From contig NZ_JAGGLG010000012.1 in NCBI RefSeq assembly GCF_017874315.1, positions 1-64,000 of the forward strand: a stretch of DNA of 64,000 nt, in the 5' to 3' direction. Of this stretch, positions 1 through 7,771 are shown one piece after another. Position 1 is the stretch's first letter. Each line of letters starts with the position of its first letter. The stretch is from Symbiobacterium terraclitae. GTDB taxonomy: Bacteria; Bacillota; Sulfobacillia; Symbiobacteriales; Symbiobacteriaceae. The notes beneath the pieces were generated by a model. That model ran no database searches and was not told the DNA's origin. It worked only from the letters and a program-made list of their open reading frames with translations. The position numbers were made by a program, and so were the translations under genes.

Positions 1-90
1 CGACTCGGAGTGCTTGACGAAACGCCGGATGCGTGACCCGCATGTCCGGTGTTGTGAGAGGCCGTAGGGCGACCCTACGGTCTACTCGAT
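1..90 (+). mobile_element. 3' end of a group II intron (domains V and VI), class C type
   Basis: Bases 21-53 fold as a domain V hairpin: a 9-bp lower stem (21-29 with 45-53), a two-base bulge at 43-44 and a 4-bp upper stem. The catalytic triad in the lower stem reads CGC (23-25), the form known from class C introns. Bases 56-87 fold as domain VI: an 11-bp helix (59-69 with 73-83) on a GAG/CTC base, with one bulged A at 84. This branch-point A lies 7 nt from the predicted 3' splice site after T90, and the intron ends in AT as expected. The reverse transcriptase gene would lie left of the window. Fold and triad are read directly; the class is inferred from the triad. Confidence 0.85.
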
Positions 91-141
91 CTTCTGCCGT
101 CGTCCGGCGGGGAGGGGGCCCGCGCTCCTCCCTGCTTTCGG

Positions 142-152
142 TATGCTATAAT
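142..152 (+). promoter_or_regulatory. Extended -10 promoter for the coaX pair
   Basis: A perfect TATAAT at 147-152 is preceded by TGC, giving an extended -10 element. No good -35 is visible at the usual distance, which extended -10 promoters tolerate. Transcription would start near 158-160. This puts the GTG at 154 outside the message and favours translation from GTG 217. The promoter begins only about 50 bp after the intron end. Confidence 0.6.
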
Positions 153-216
153 CGTGCTTGAGTTTTTCAGGGGCTGGACCCGCCGGGGCGGGCCGGCCAC
201 CGGGGAGGTCAGACCG

Positions 217-1008
217 GTGCTGCTGGCGATCGACGTAGGCAACACATTCATCGTGCTGGGCGTCTTTGCGGGTGAGCGCCTCGAGGCGGAGTGGGCCGTG
301 CACACGGACCCGCGCAAGACCCTGGATGAGTACGGGCTGCTCTTCACCAGCCTGCTCGAGCGCTCCGGATTCAGCCGTCGCCAGGTGACGGCCGTGACCA
401 TCGCGTCGTCGGTGCCGCCGCTCCTGCCCACGCTGGAGTGGATGTGCCAGAAGTACTTCCACCTCAAGCCGCTGGTGATCGGGCCAGGCGTGCGCACGGG
501 CATGATGATCCGGTACGACAACCCACGGGAGGTGGGTGCGGACCGGATCGTCGGCGCGGTCGCGGCCTTTGAGAAGTACGGCGGCCCCCTGATCGTGGTG
601 GACTTCAGCACGGCGATCATCCTGGACGCGATCTCGGCCCGGGGGGAGTACCTGGGCGGCGTGATCGCCCCGGGGATCGACGTCTCGGCCGACGCCCTGT
701 TCCAGTTTGCGGCCAAGCTCCCCCGCATCGAGCTGGCGAAGCCGGAGCGGGCGCTGGCGCGCAACACGGTGCACGCCATGCAGTCTGGCATCATCTTCGG
801 TTTTGCCGGCATGGTGGACGAGCTGGTGGAGCGCATGGCGGCCGAACTCGACCCCCGGCGGCAGGGCTGCAAGGTCGTCGCCACCGGCGAGCAGGCGGAG
901 CTGCTGGCCGGGGAGTGCGCCACGATCCAGCACTACGACCCCTACCTCGCGCTGAACGGCCTTCGCATCATCTACGACCGGCACCAGGCTGCCCGGGGAG
1001 GGAGGTAG
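217..1008 (+). CDS. coaX: Type III pantothenate kinase, first of a tandem pair
   Basis: Phosphorylates pantothenate, the first step of coenzyme A synthesis, as a cytoplasmic ASKHA-fold dimer. The DVGNT phosphate loop lies at the N-terminus, the family GADR motif is present, and GEYLGG..APGI follows. The second phosphate motif, normally DFGTATT, reads DFSTAII, a noticeable departure. GTG 217 is chosen (263 aa) because GGGGAGG lies 8 nt upstream. An in-frame GTG at 154 would add 21 residues unlike the family and sits on the promoter. The stop is 5 bp before a second coaX. Whether this copy is catalytic, regulatory or part of a mixed dimer cannot be told from sequence. Confidence 0.9.
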   Translation: MLLAIDVGNTFIVLGVFAGERLEAEWAVHTDPRKTLDEYGLLFTSLLERSGFSRRQVTAVTIASSVPPLLPTLEWMCQKYFHLKPLVIGPGVRTGMMIRYDNPREVGADRIVGAVAAFEKYGGPLIVVDFSTAIILDAISARGEYLGGVIAPGIDVSADALFQFAAKLPRIELAKPERALARNTVHAMQSGIIFGFAGMVDELVERMAAELDPRRQGCKVVATGEQAELLAGECATIQHYDPYLALNGLRIIYDRHQAARGGR

Positions 1009-1013
1009 CGCGC

Positions 1014-1820
1014 ATGCTGCTGGCGATGGACGTCGGGAACACCAACATCACCGTCGGTCTGTTCCTGGACAGCGAACTGATCACCATGTGGCGCCTGGCC
1101 GCCGACCGGGCGCAGACCTGGGACGAGTACGGCCTGCAGCTGGTTCACCTCCTGGAGGGCGACGGCCACACCCCCGGCGACATCTCCTGCGCTGCGATGG
1201 CGTCGGTGGTTCCGCCGCTCAACGCCGTGCTGAGCCGGGCCGTGCAGCGCTACCTGAACGTGAACCTGAAGGAGCTGCGGAGCAACCTGCGCAGCCTGCC
1301 CGCCATCCGGTATGACAACCCCGACGCCCTCGGCACCGACCGGCTGGTGAACGCCCTGGCCGGCTGGGAGATCTACGGGCGTCCGCAGGGCCGGCCTGTG
1401 ATCGTCGTCGACTTCGGTACGGCCACCAAGCTGGAGTGCGTCAGCGCCGAGGGCGAGTACCTGGGGGGCTGCATCGCCCCGGGCATCGGGATCGCCACGG
1501 ACGCCCTGACCCGGCGCACGGCCCTGCTGCAGCGGGTGGAGCTGCAGCGGCCGCGGTCCGTGATCGGGCGCAACGTCGTCGCCAGCCTCCAGTCAGGCAT
1601 CCTCTTCGGGTTCGTCGGCCTGGCCGACGGGCTGGTGCGGCGGCTGGCCAGGGAGATCGCGCCAGCGGGACCGCAGCCGGTGGTTGTGGCCACCGGAGGG
1701 CTGGCGGACCTCGTGGCGCCCGAGAGCCACACGATCGAGCTGGTCGACCCGCACCTCACGCTGCAGGGGATCCGGCGCATGTACGAGCTGAACTGGGCCG
1801 ACCCCGTGCGGGAAGCCTAG
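1014..1820 (+). CDS. coaX: Type III pantothenate kinase, second copy
   Basis: A 268-aa type III pantothenate kinase, clearly paralogous to the gene just upstream (shared DVGNT start, GxDR, GEYLGG and APGI blocks). Here the second phosphate motif is DFGTATK, closer to canonical DFGTATT, so this is the better candidate for the main catalytic copy. ATG 1014 follows a strong GGGGAGGGAGG site inside the end of the first gene. The two are almost certainly co-transcribed. Type III kinases use K+ or NH4+ and are not feedback-inhibited by CoA (family knowledge). The retention of two adjacent copies is the unusual feature. Confidence 0.93.
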   Translation: MLLAMDVGNTNITVGLFLDSELITMWRLAADRAQTWDEYGLQLVHLLEGDGHTPGDISCAAMASVVPPLNAVLSRAVQRYLNVNLKELRSNLRSLPAIRYDNPDALGTDRLVNALAGWEIYGRPQGRPVIVVDFGTATKLECVSAEGEYLGGCIAPGIGIATDALTRRTALLQRVELQRPRSVIGRNVVASLQSGILFGFVGLADGLVRRLAREIAPAGPQPVVVATGGLADLVAPESHTIELVDPHLTLQGIRRMYELNWADPVREA

Positions 1821-1911
1821 CCCGGGCGCGCCGGGAAGGAAAGGGCACGCACTCGGGCGAAACACGGGGAAAGAGGGACAGCTATCCATTCCGCATGCGG
1901 GAGGTACCCCG

Positions 1912-4008
1912 ATGTCGATTCTGCGAACCAGGGTGGTCTGCCTGATTGCAGCCCTGCTGCTCCTCACCGCCTGCGCCAGGGAAGCGCAGCCGAAGCAGGT
2001 GGATCCCACCCTTGCTGACCTGCGCCAGCGGGTGTCCGCCGCCTTCGACGGCACGGCGTCCAGCGCCGCCCGCCGCGCCGCAGCCGACGATTCGGTGCGG
2101 CTTCTGCTTTCACTGCTGCAGCGGCCTGAGTCCTACGAGATCACCGACGAGGAGTGGTCCGCCTCGCCCCGGCCCGGCGTCGAGGTGATGGTGCGCCACG
2201 TGGACCTGGGGAGCGGCGTCCACCTTTACGCCCTGGCGCTGCCGGGCCGCAGCCTGGTGGACGAGGCCGACCGGGTCGTCGTCCAGGTGCGCGGCGGCAG
2301 CATGCCCTTCGCTTACGAACTGACCCCGCTCCCGCTGGGCCGCCTGGATGCGGCCCGGGTGTACAGCGAGCCCGGTGGGCAGCTGATCACCCTCACGCTG
2401 CGCGAGGGCGAGCGCACGGGCTTCGTGGCCCAGTTCAGCGGGCCGGGAAGCGGCCCCTTCGCGCTGGTCTCCGACGCGTTCGCCGGCATGGAGGGGACCT
2501 ACGGCACCGCACAGCTGAAGCTGGAGGAGGGCATCCTGCGGGTGACCATCGCGGACGGCCCGTGGGCGCCCGCCTTCGACGACCGGGAACGCGGCACCCT
2601 CGTGCTGGCGCCGGAGGTCTACCTGAAGTGGGACGGCCGGTTTAAGCTGGTCGACGAGTCGCGGTTTGACGCCGTCACCCTGATGTCCATGGCCACAGAT
2701 CCGGCCAAGTGGTGCCGCCAGGAGGGCGACTGCCCGCAGGCGGTGTTCGAGGCGCTGTCTGTATCGCCGAAGCAGGCCGCGGAGATCGCCTGGCAGCTGG
2801 CCACGGCCAAGCTGACCCGGACGCTGGCGGCGGAGGGCGGCTGGTCGGACGGGCTGGCGCTCCGGCTGCCCGACGGCTCCCGCATCCTCGAGGACGAGGG
2901 GCGTGCGCTCTCCGCCCGGCTGCTTACGGTGCCCGCCCCCGAGTCCCTCAAGGGGCTCGCGTATACGGCCGTGCAGTTTCGCACGGGCGGCGGGATCCCG
3001 CTCACCCGGGTGCTCGACCTGCCCGGCCCGGTGGAGTCGGTGCGCGTGACGGCCCACCACGGTAACCCGGCCCTCCTGCTGGTCGTCGACGAGACGGCCG
3101 ACCGGGAAGCCGGTACCGTGGAGAGCCGCGGGGTTCACCTGCTGCTGCTGGACGCCGGCAACGACTGGCAGCCGGCCAGCGACTGGGTGGGCTTCCTGCC
3201 CGAGGCGCCGCTGTGGAACATCGCCTCGGTCTCCCCTCACGCGGTCACCATCTCCTGGGACCGGGACCAGATGCCCGACTTCAGCGTGGCGCTGGAGGCG
3301 GGTGAGGAGCCGCAGGTGGCGGTCTGCCAGCGGCCCGGGGACTGCCACTACCTGACCTGGGTGGACGGCACGCTCAACTCCCTGCCCATCCTCACCTACT
3401 ACGTGGCCGAGCTCACCCGTCCGCACACCCCGGGCGAGCTGGAGTGGTACGCGGGTCAGGTGGCCGAGTTCCTGAGGCGGGTCGACCCGGCCTCACCGAC
3501 GGCCAACCGCCTGCGGCAGCTGATCGACCCGGACGGGCGCTACGGGGTCTCCGTCATTGAGGCCGGCGACAACACGCGGCTGGTCTCGCTCCCCCCCAAC
3601 CCCACCGGCACGCACCTGGCCATCCTCCACTACCCCGGGCAGGCGCAGCTGGTCGCCACCTACGACGGGGTGGTCTCCCGCTGGGAGGCGGCCCAGATCG
3701 TCCAGGCCGGCCAGGAGCGGCGGCTGCTGCTCCTCGGGCGGTCCGACGTGGCGGCGACGCTGCTGGCCTTCAACTGGCAGTACGGCGTCTGGGCGCCCGC
3801 CGATCCCCTGGAGGAGGAGGTCAACCGCATCATGGTGCTGTCGCTCCGGGTGATGCACACGCCGGGGGCGGAGCGCCCGGCGCGGGGCCTTATCGTCCTG
3901 GGCGGGCAGACGATGCGGGCGTCGCTTAGCAGCACCGGCGCCAGCTTCTGCGAGGGCGTCATGGGCTGCATCAACTACCGGTACGACGGCGGATGGCGAC
4001 TGGACTAG
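1912..4008 (+). CDS. Large secreted lipoprotein of unknown function
   Basis: A 698-aa protein with a short basic start, a hydrophobic stretch and a lipobox ending LLTAC at about residues 17-21, so it should be lipidated and held on the outer face of the membrane. The mature part has no family I can name. It is rich in beta-type sequence with scattered cysteines (for example near CRQEGDC, CQRPGDC and CEGVMGC) that could form disulfides. ATG 1912 has a GGGAGGT site about 8 nt upstream. It follows coaX by 91 bp and ends at a strong terminator. A solute-binding or cell-wall role is possible but not shown. Confidence 0.85.
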   Translation: MSILRTRVVCLIAALLLLTACAREAQPKQVDPTLADLRQRVSAAFDGTASSAARRAAADDSVRLLLSLLQRPESYEITDEEWSASPRPGVEVMVRHVDLGSGVHLYALALPGRSLVDEADRVVVQVRGGSMPFAYELTPLPLGRLDAARVYSEPGGQLITLTLREGERTGFVAQFSGPGSGPFALVSDAFAGMEGTYGTAQLKLEEGILRVTIADGPWAPAFDDRERGTLVLAPEVYLKWDGRFKLVDESRFDAVTLMSMATDPAKWCRQEGDCPQAVFEALSVSPKQAAEIAWQLATAKLTRTLAAEGGWSDGLALRLPDGSRILEDEGRALSARLLTVPAPESLKGLAYTAVQFRTGGGIPLTRVLDLPGPVESVRVTAHHGNPALLLVVDETADREAGTVESRGVHLLLLDAGNDWQPASDWVGFLPEAPLWNIASVSPHAVTISWDRDQMPDFSVALEAGEEPQVAVCQRPGDCHYLTWVDGTLNSLPILTYYVAELTRPHTPGELEWYAGQVAEFLRRVDPASPTANRLRQLIDPDGRYGVSVIEAGDNTRLVSLPPNPTGTHLAILHYPGQAQLVATYDGVVSRWEAAQIVQAGQERRLLLLGRSDVAATLLAFNWQYGVWAPADPLEEEVNRIMVLSLRVMHTPGAERPARGLIVLGGQTMRASLSSTGASFCEGVMGCINYRYDGGWRLD

Positions 4009-4015
4009 GCGCGGC

Positions 4016-4048
4016 GAGGGCCTGCACCCGTGCGTGCAGGCCCTCTTT
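4016..4048 (+). terminator. Rho-independent terminator after the lipoprotein gene
   Basis: A perfect 12-bp stem (4016-4027 with 4034-4045) with a 6-base loop is followed by TTTG. It lies between two convergent genes and may serve both. Confidence 0.8.
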
Positions 4049-4055
4049 GTGCCCG

Positions 4056-4754
4056 TCATTCCGTTCTGTGCATCCATTCGGGGCCGGTCTGGCTGCCGAC
4101 CCACTCCTCGCCGTCCTCCCAGACTTCCTTCTTCCAGATCGGCACGATCTGCTTCAGCCGCTCGATGGCGTGCCGGCACGCCTCGAACGCGTCCGCCCGG
4201 TGGGGCGTGGCGACGGCGATGACGACGCTGGCCTCGGTGATGGCCAGCTTGCCGACCCGGTGGACGATGGCCGTGCGCGCCCCGGGCCAGCGCTCCGCGA
4301 TCTCCCGCCCGATCTGCTCCATCTGGGCCACGGCCATCTCGGCGTAAGCCTCGTACTCCAGATGTACGGTGCGCCGGCCGTGGGTCCATTCCCGAACCGT
4401 GCCCACGAAGACCACGGTGGCGCCGGAGTGGGGGTTGGTCACGCGGGCGGCGATCTCGTCGGCGGAGAGGGGATCGGTGGTGACCTCGAAGAGGGGCCGC
4501 TCGGCAGGGCCGGGGGCTCCGCCGCTGACCGGCGGGATGAGTGCGACTTCATCCCCGTCGGCTAGCCGGCGGTCCGGGGTGGCATACTCGCGGTTGATTG
4601 CGATGGAGAGGACCGGAGCCAGCCGGGCGAGACCCGGGTAGTCCTTCTGCAGTTGCTCCAGGAGCTGCGCGGCGGTCAGTCCGGTCCAGTCGCCCTGCAG
4701 CGAGCGCCGGCCGACCGCGTCGGCCGCGGCGGCAAACAGCTTCACGGTGATCAA
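4056..4754 (-). CDS. moaX: MoaD-MoaE fusion (molybdopterin synthase, MoaX type)
   Basis: Molybdopterin synthase inserts the dithiolene sulfurs into precursor Z during molybdenum cofactor synthesis. Residues about 1-80 are a MoaD ubiquitin-like domain ending VSGG, the GlyGly that normally must be a free C-terminus to carry the thiocarboxylate. Residues about 95-232 are MoaE (motifs VGTVR, LEYEAY, HRVG, WKKE). The start is TTG 4754, with GGGGAGG about 7 nt upstream; longer in-frame starts cross the promoter. Fused forms such as mycobacterial MoaX are processed between the domains (known), so cleavage after GG is expected here. No other molybdenum genes are nearby. Confidence 0.9.
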   Translation of the reverse strand: MITVKLFAAAADAVGRRSLQGDWTGLTAAQLLEQLQKDYPGLARLAPVLSIAINREYATPDRRLADGDEVALIPPVSGGAPGPAERPLFEVTTDPLSADEIAARVTNPHSGATVVFVGTVREWTHGRRTVHLEYEAYAEMAVAQMEQIGREIAERWPGARTAIVHRVGKLAITEASVVIAVATPHRADAFEACRHAIERLKQIVPIWKKEVWEDGEEWVGSQTGPEWMHRTE

Positions 4755-4791
4755 TGGTGACCCTCCCCGGGGAGTTGGTTCGACCGCACTC

Positions 4792-4821
4792 AGTATAGAA
4801 CACCAGCAGGGGGGGCGTCCA
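4792..4821 (-). promoter_or_regulatory. Promoter for the moaX-type gene
   Basis: On the minus strand, TGGACG (4816-4821) and TATACT (4792-4797) are separated by 18 bp. The predicted start is about 30 nt upstream of the TTG start codon. Confidence 0.5.
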
Positions 4822-4846
4822 CCGTCGGGCGCCGCACTTGCGCCGC

Positions 4847-4875
4847 TTTCCACCTCGCAGGGTGTAGCGTATACT
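4847..4875 (+). promoter_or_regulatory. Promoter for the BFN-domain gene
   Basis: TTTCCA (4847-4852) and TATACT (4870-4875) are separated by 17 bp, and the coding region begins 27 bp after the -10. It is divergent from the moaX promoter. Confidence 0.5.
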
Positions 4876-4902
4876 TAGGCTTGGAAGAAGGGGGGCGCCG
4901 TC

Positions 4903-5394
4903 ATGGTAGGCGTGGATCTCGTCAGCGTCGGCGTGGTGGAGGAGACCGCGAGCGTGATCCTCGTGCTGCGGGCCGCTGCGCTCGGCCGCCTTCTGGTGAT
5001 GGAGGTCGGCCTCATGGAAGGCAGGGCGATTGCCCTCGAGGCCGAGGGCGTGCGGACGCCCCGCCCGCTGACGCATGAGCTGACCCACCGCGTGATGGAG
5101 GCGCTGGGGGGCACGTTGACGCGGGTGGTGATCTGCGACTACCGTGACCGGACGTTCTTCGCGGACCTCGAACTGCTCACCGCCGAGGGGCGGGAGGTGC
5201 TGGTCGACGCGCGCCCCAGCGACGCCATCGCACTGGCTCTGAGGGCCGGCGTCCCGATCGTGGCCGAGGAGGCCGTGCTGGAAGCCGCCGGGGTTCCCGA
5301 AGAAGAGCTGGAAGAGGAGCTGGAAGAGGAGGAGGCGACCCCCGACGGGGCGGAGAAGGAGGACGACGGGGAGAAGGGACCCGTCCTGCACTAG
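4903..5394 (+). CDS. Bifunctional nuclease (BFN/DUF151) domain protein
   Basis: A 163-aa protein whose residues about 5-125 match the BFN/DUF151 family. Visible features are RVVICDYRDRTFFADLEL and the hallmark DARPSDAIALALR near residues 102-115. Plant members are described as DNase/RNase; in bacteria the role is largely unassigned. The C-terminal 30 residues are a highly acidic tail of Glu-rich repeats, probably disordered. ATG 4903 is preceded by GGAAGAAGGGGGG. It stands alone with its own promoter, 48 bp ahead of an aminotransferase with which it may be co-transcribed. Confidence 0.88.
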   Translation: MVGVDLVSVGVVEETASVILVLRAAALGRLLVMEVGLMEGRAIALEAEGVRTPRPLTHELTHRVMEALGGTLTRVVICDYRDRTFFADLELLTAEGREVLVDARPSDAIALALRAGVPIVAEEAVLEAAGVPEEELEEELEEEEATPDGAEKEDDGEKGPVLH

Positions 5395-5442
5395 CCGGGC
5401 GGGGGCGCCGCTACCCGCACCCCACACCGAGGAGGAGATCAC

Positions 5443-6627
5443 ATGAGCCGAATGCTACCCGAGTTGAATCCGCCTGAGCGGCTCCTCATGGGGCCCGGCC
5501 CTTCCAACGTCGACCCGCGGATCCTCCGGGCGATGGCTACGCCGGTCATCGGGCACCTGGATCCTGCCTTCCTGGGGCTGATGGACGAGACGATGGGTTG
5601 GCTCCGCCAGGTGTATCAGACCCGCAACCACCACACGGTCCCCATCTCGGCCACGGGCTCTGCGGGCATCGAGACGATGCTCGTCAACCTGCTGGAGCCC
5701 GGTGACGACGTGGTGGTAGGCATCATCGGCTACTTCGGCCAGCGGATGGCCGACGTGGCCGCGCGCACGGGCGCGAACGTTCGGGTGATCGAGGCGCCGC
5801 TGGGCGAGTCGATTCCGCCGGAGCGGTTCGAGGAAGAGCTGAAGCGGAAGCCGGCCAAACTGGTGGCCATGGTGCACGCCGAGACCTCTACCGGCGCGGA
5901 GCAGGAGGTCGCGGCGGTGGCGGAGATCGCCCACCGGTACGGCGCGCTCCTCGCCATCGACTGCGTGACCTCCCTGGGCGGCATGCCGGTCAAGATCGAC
6001 GAGTGGGACGTGGACGCGGCGGCCTCCTGCTCCCAGAAGTGCCTCGGGGCACCTCCCGGACTCTCGCCGGTCACCTTCGGCCCGCGGGCGATGGAGGTCG
6101 TCTCCGGCCGGAAGTCCAGGTGCCAGTCGTGGTACCTTGACCTGAACCTGCTCTTCGCCTACTGGGGCGACGGCAAGGCCAACACCCGGGTCTTCCACCA
6201 CACGGGGCCGATCACGATGATCTACGCCATGCGCGAGGCGCTGCGGATTGTGCTGGAGGAGGGGCTCGAGGCCCGGTTTGCCCGCCACCGCAAGGCGCAC
6301 GAGGCGTTCGTGGCCGGCCTGGAGGCCATGGGACTCTCGCTCTTCACCCGGGGCAGGCGGCTCCCGATGCTGAACGTGATCAACATCCCCGAGGGAATCG
6401 ACGACCTGACGGTCCGCCGCCGGCTGCTGGAGGAGAACATCGAGATCTCCGGCGGCTTCGGGCCCCTCGCCGGCCGGACCTGGCGAGTCGGCCTGATGGG
6501 CGTCAACGCCAACCCCGCCCCGGTGATGCGGCTGCTGAGCGCCCTCGAGACCGCGCTGGTGGAGCAGGGGTACCGGTGCGAACGCGGCGCGGCGGTCGCA
6601 GCCGCCCGGGCCGTGTACAAGCAGTAG
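5443..6627 (+). CDS. Class V aminotransferase (alanine-glyoxylate / serine-pyruvate type)
   Basis: A 394-aa PLP-dependent class V aminotransferase. The N-terminal GPGPSN motif, the SATGSAG phosphate loop, DCVTSLGG and the Schiff-base region SCSQKCLGAPPG are present; the PLP lysine is K199. Homologues transfer the amino group from alanine or serine to glyoxylate or a related keto acid, and soluble-hydrogenase-like members group here too, so the substrate is not fixed by sequence. ATG 5443 has an AGGAGGAG site. A strong terminator follows directly. The length is normal for the family. Confidence 0.92.
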   Translation: MSRMLPELNPPERLLMGPGPSNVDPRILRAMATPVIGHLDPAFLGLMDETMGWLRQVYQTRNHHTVPISATGSAGIETMLVNLLEPGDDVVVGIIGYFGQRMADVAARTGANVRVIEAPLGESIPPERFEEELKRKPAKLVAMVHAETSTGAEQEVAAVAEIAHRYGALLAIDCVTSLGGMPVKIDEWDVDAAASCSQKCLGAPPGLSPVTFGPRAMEVVSGRKSRCQSWYLDLNLLFAYWGDGKANTRVFHHTGPITMIYAMREALRIVLEEGLEARFARHRKAHEAFVAGLEAMGLSLFTRGRRLPMLNVINIPEGIDDLTVRRRLLEENIEISGGFGPLAGRTWRVGLMGVNANPAPVMRLLSALETALVEQGYRCERGAAVAAARAVYKQ

Positions 6628-6644
6628 GTCCCGGGGGACGACAA

Positions 6645-6690
6645 CAGGCGGGGCCCTCCGTCACATGCGGAGGGCCCCGCCTGCTTCTTC
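6645..6690. terminator. Bidirectional terminator between convergent genes
   Basis: A perfect 16-bp GC-rich stem (6645-6660 with 6668-6683) and 7-base loop are followed by CTTCTTCT. It separates the aminotransferase from the convergent gene ending at 6711. Confidence 0.85.
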
Positions 6691-6710
6691 TGTCCGCGGC
6701 CGGCGGGCTG

Positions 6711-7412
6711 CTAGGCCCGCTCCGCCCGGAGCGGCTGCCGGAGCCGCAGCGCCTCCTGGCAGGCCGCGGTGATGGCGTGCAGCAGGTCCCGGAACACCTC
6801 GGCGGCCGGCGTGGTGGCGAACACGGCAGACGCCACCGCAGGCGAGCCGGCCACGCTCGCCTGATGCCAGCGGGTTACGGGGGGGAGCGGCGGCAGCCCC
6901 GGCAGCGCAACGGGGGCGCCCGAACCGCTCATCCCGGGCGTCCGCCGGCCCTGTGCGCCCTCCGGGCCGAAGGCGAGGGAGGAGAAGCAACACACGTACC
7001 ACCCCCGCGCCACGCCGGGGTCGGAGCGGAAGCCGACCGGCGGCGGGAAGCGGCGCAGGGCGATCCTGATGCCCTCGGCGGTCAGCGAGACGACGCCGTC
7101 ATCGGTGCGCGCGATCTCGGTCTCGTCCGGGCCGCCGTAGAACGCGCCCATCGGGGCGCCGGCGCCGTCCAGGAAGGTCAGGGTGGGCACGAGCAGCTGC
7201 CCGAGTCGGGGAGTGACCCGCTCCACCTCCCTCAGGAGGGATCCCGCCACCACCGGCTGCAGCTCGGCCGTGCGAACGGCTCCCAACCGCATCAGCAAGG
7301 GGTAGGGATCGGCGCCGAGTATCTCAATGGCGTCTTGCATCCGAACCAGATGGGCCAGGGGAACCACGTGCCTGGTACCCCCGGCGGCCTCGAGGAGCAG
7401 CTGCTGCCGCAT
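6711..7412 (-). CDS. Hypothetical protein, 233 aa
   Basis: I do not recognise a family. The 233-aa product has no signal peptide or membrane segment. Its middle holds alternating beta-like stretches (LLVPTLTFLDGAG, GVVSLTAEGIRIAL, GWYVCCFSSLAF), and its C-terminal 60 residues look helical and alanine-rich. Start ATG 7412 is backed by a strong AGGAGGG site 6-7 nt upstream, which with sustained codon bias argues for a real gene. It is a single-gene unit divergent from the sdh promoter region. The Cys-Cys pair near residue 140 could be a metal or redox site, but this is speculative. Confidence 0.75.
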   Translation of the reverse strand: MRQQLLLEAAGGTRHVVPLAHLVRMQDAIEILGADPYPLLMRLGAVRTAELQPVVAGSLLREVERVTPRLGQLLVPTLTFLDGAGAPMGAFYGGPDETEIARTDDGVVSLTAEGIRIALRRFPPPVGFRSDPGVARGWYVCCFSSLAFGPEGAQGRRTPGMSGSGAPVALPGLPPLPPVTRWHQASVAGSPAVASAVFATTPAAEVFRDLLHAITAACQEALRLRQPLRAERA

Positions 7413-7578
7413 TCGCGTCCCTCCTGAGATAGAAATGCATGTTGGGCGAGATAAGCTGCGGTTATATTACAGCAAACGCACCGACTTTCTCTCCCCGGGC
7501 GGGAGGTGGTCCTGTCGCCGCCTGTGAAGCGCCTTGAGCCGAAGTGCACAAACTGACGCAAGGGCGATAAGTAACGCT

Positions 7579-7600
7579 ACTGGGAGGAATTGCTCCCAGT
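7579..7600. other. Hairpin in the sdh upstream region
   Basis: ACTGGGAG (7579-7586) and CTCCCAGT (7593-7600) form a perfect 8-bp inverted repeat with a 6-base loop, just upstream of the sdh -35. It could be an operator or the remnant of a terminator. The rest of 7413-7617 shows nothing else I can name. Confidence 0.45.
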
Positions 7601-7617
7601 AATAGCCTTTCAGAACG

Positions 7618-7647
7618 TTGACAGTACTTTGGTTGCAGGACTACAAT
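7618..7647 (+). promoter_or_regulatory. Sigma-70 type promoter of the sdhCAB operon
   Basis: A perfect TTGACA (7618-7623) and TACAAT (7642-7647) lie 18 bp apart. The expected start near 7654 leaves an untranslated leader of roughly 118 nt before sdhC, long enough for leader-level regulation, though no known riboswitch was recognised. Confidence 0.75.
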
Positions 7648-7771
7648 GAGCACGGTCTACAGTCCCCAGGCGCCTTGTACCTACTTCTTGCATCGGAGGA
7701 CGGGGTAAGGTCCAGTATGAACGGGGAAGGGGTTCCTGACAAGACCATAGGGGGAAGGAGCGTACCAGGGA

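Noticed and set aside
7413-7771. Riboswitch in the sdh upstream region
   Set aside because: A hairpin and promoter are present, but no conserved riboswitch core could be matched.
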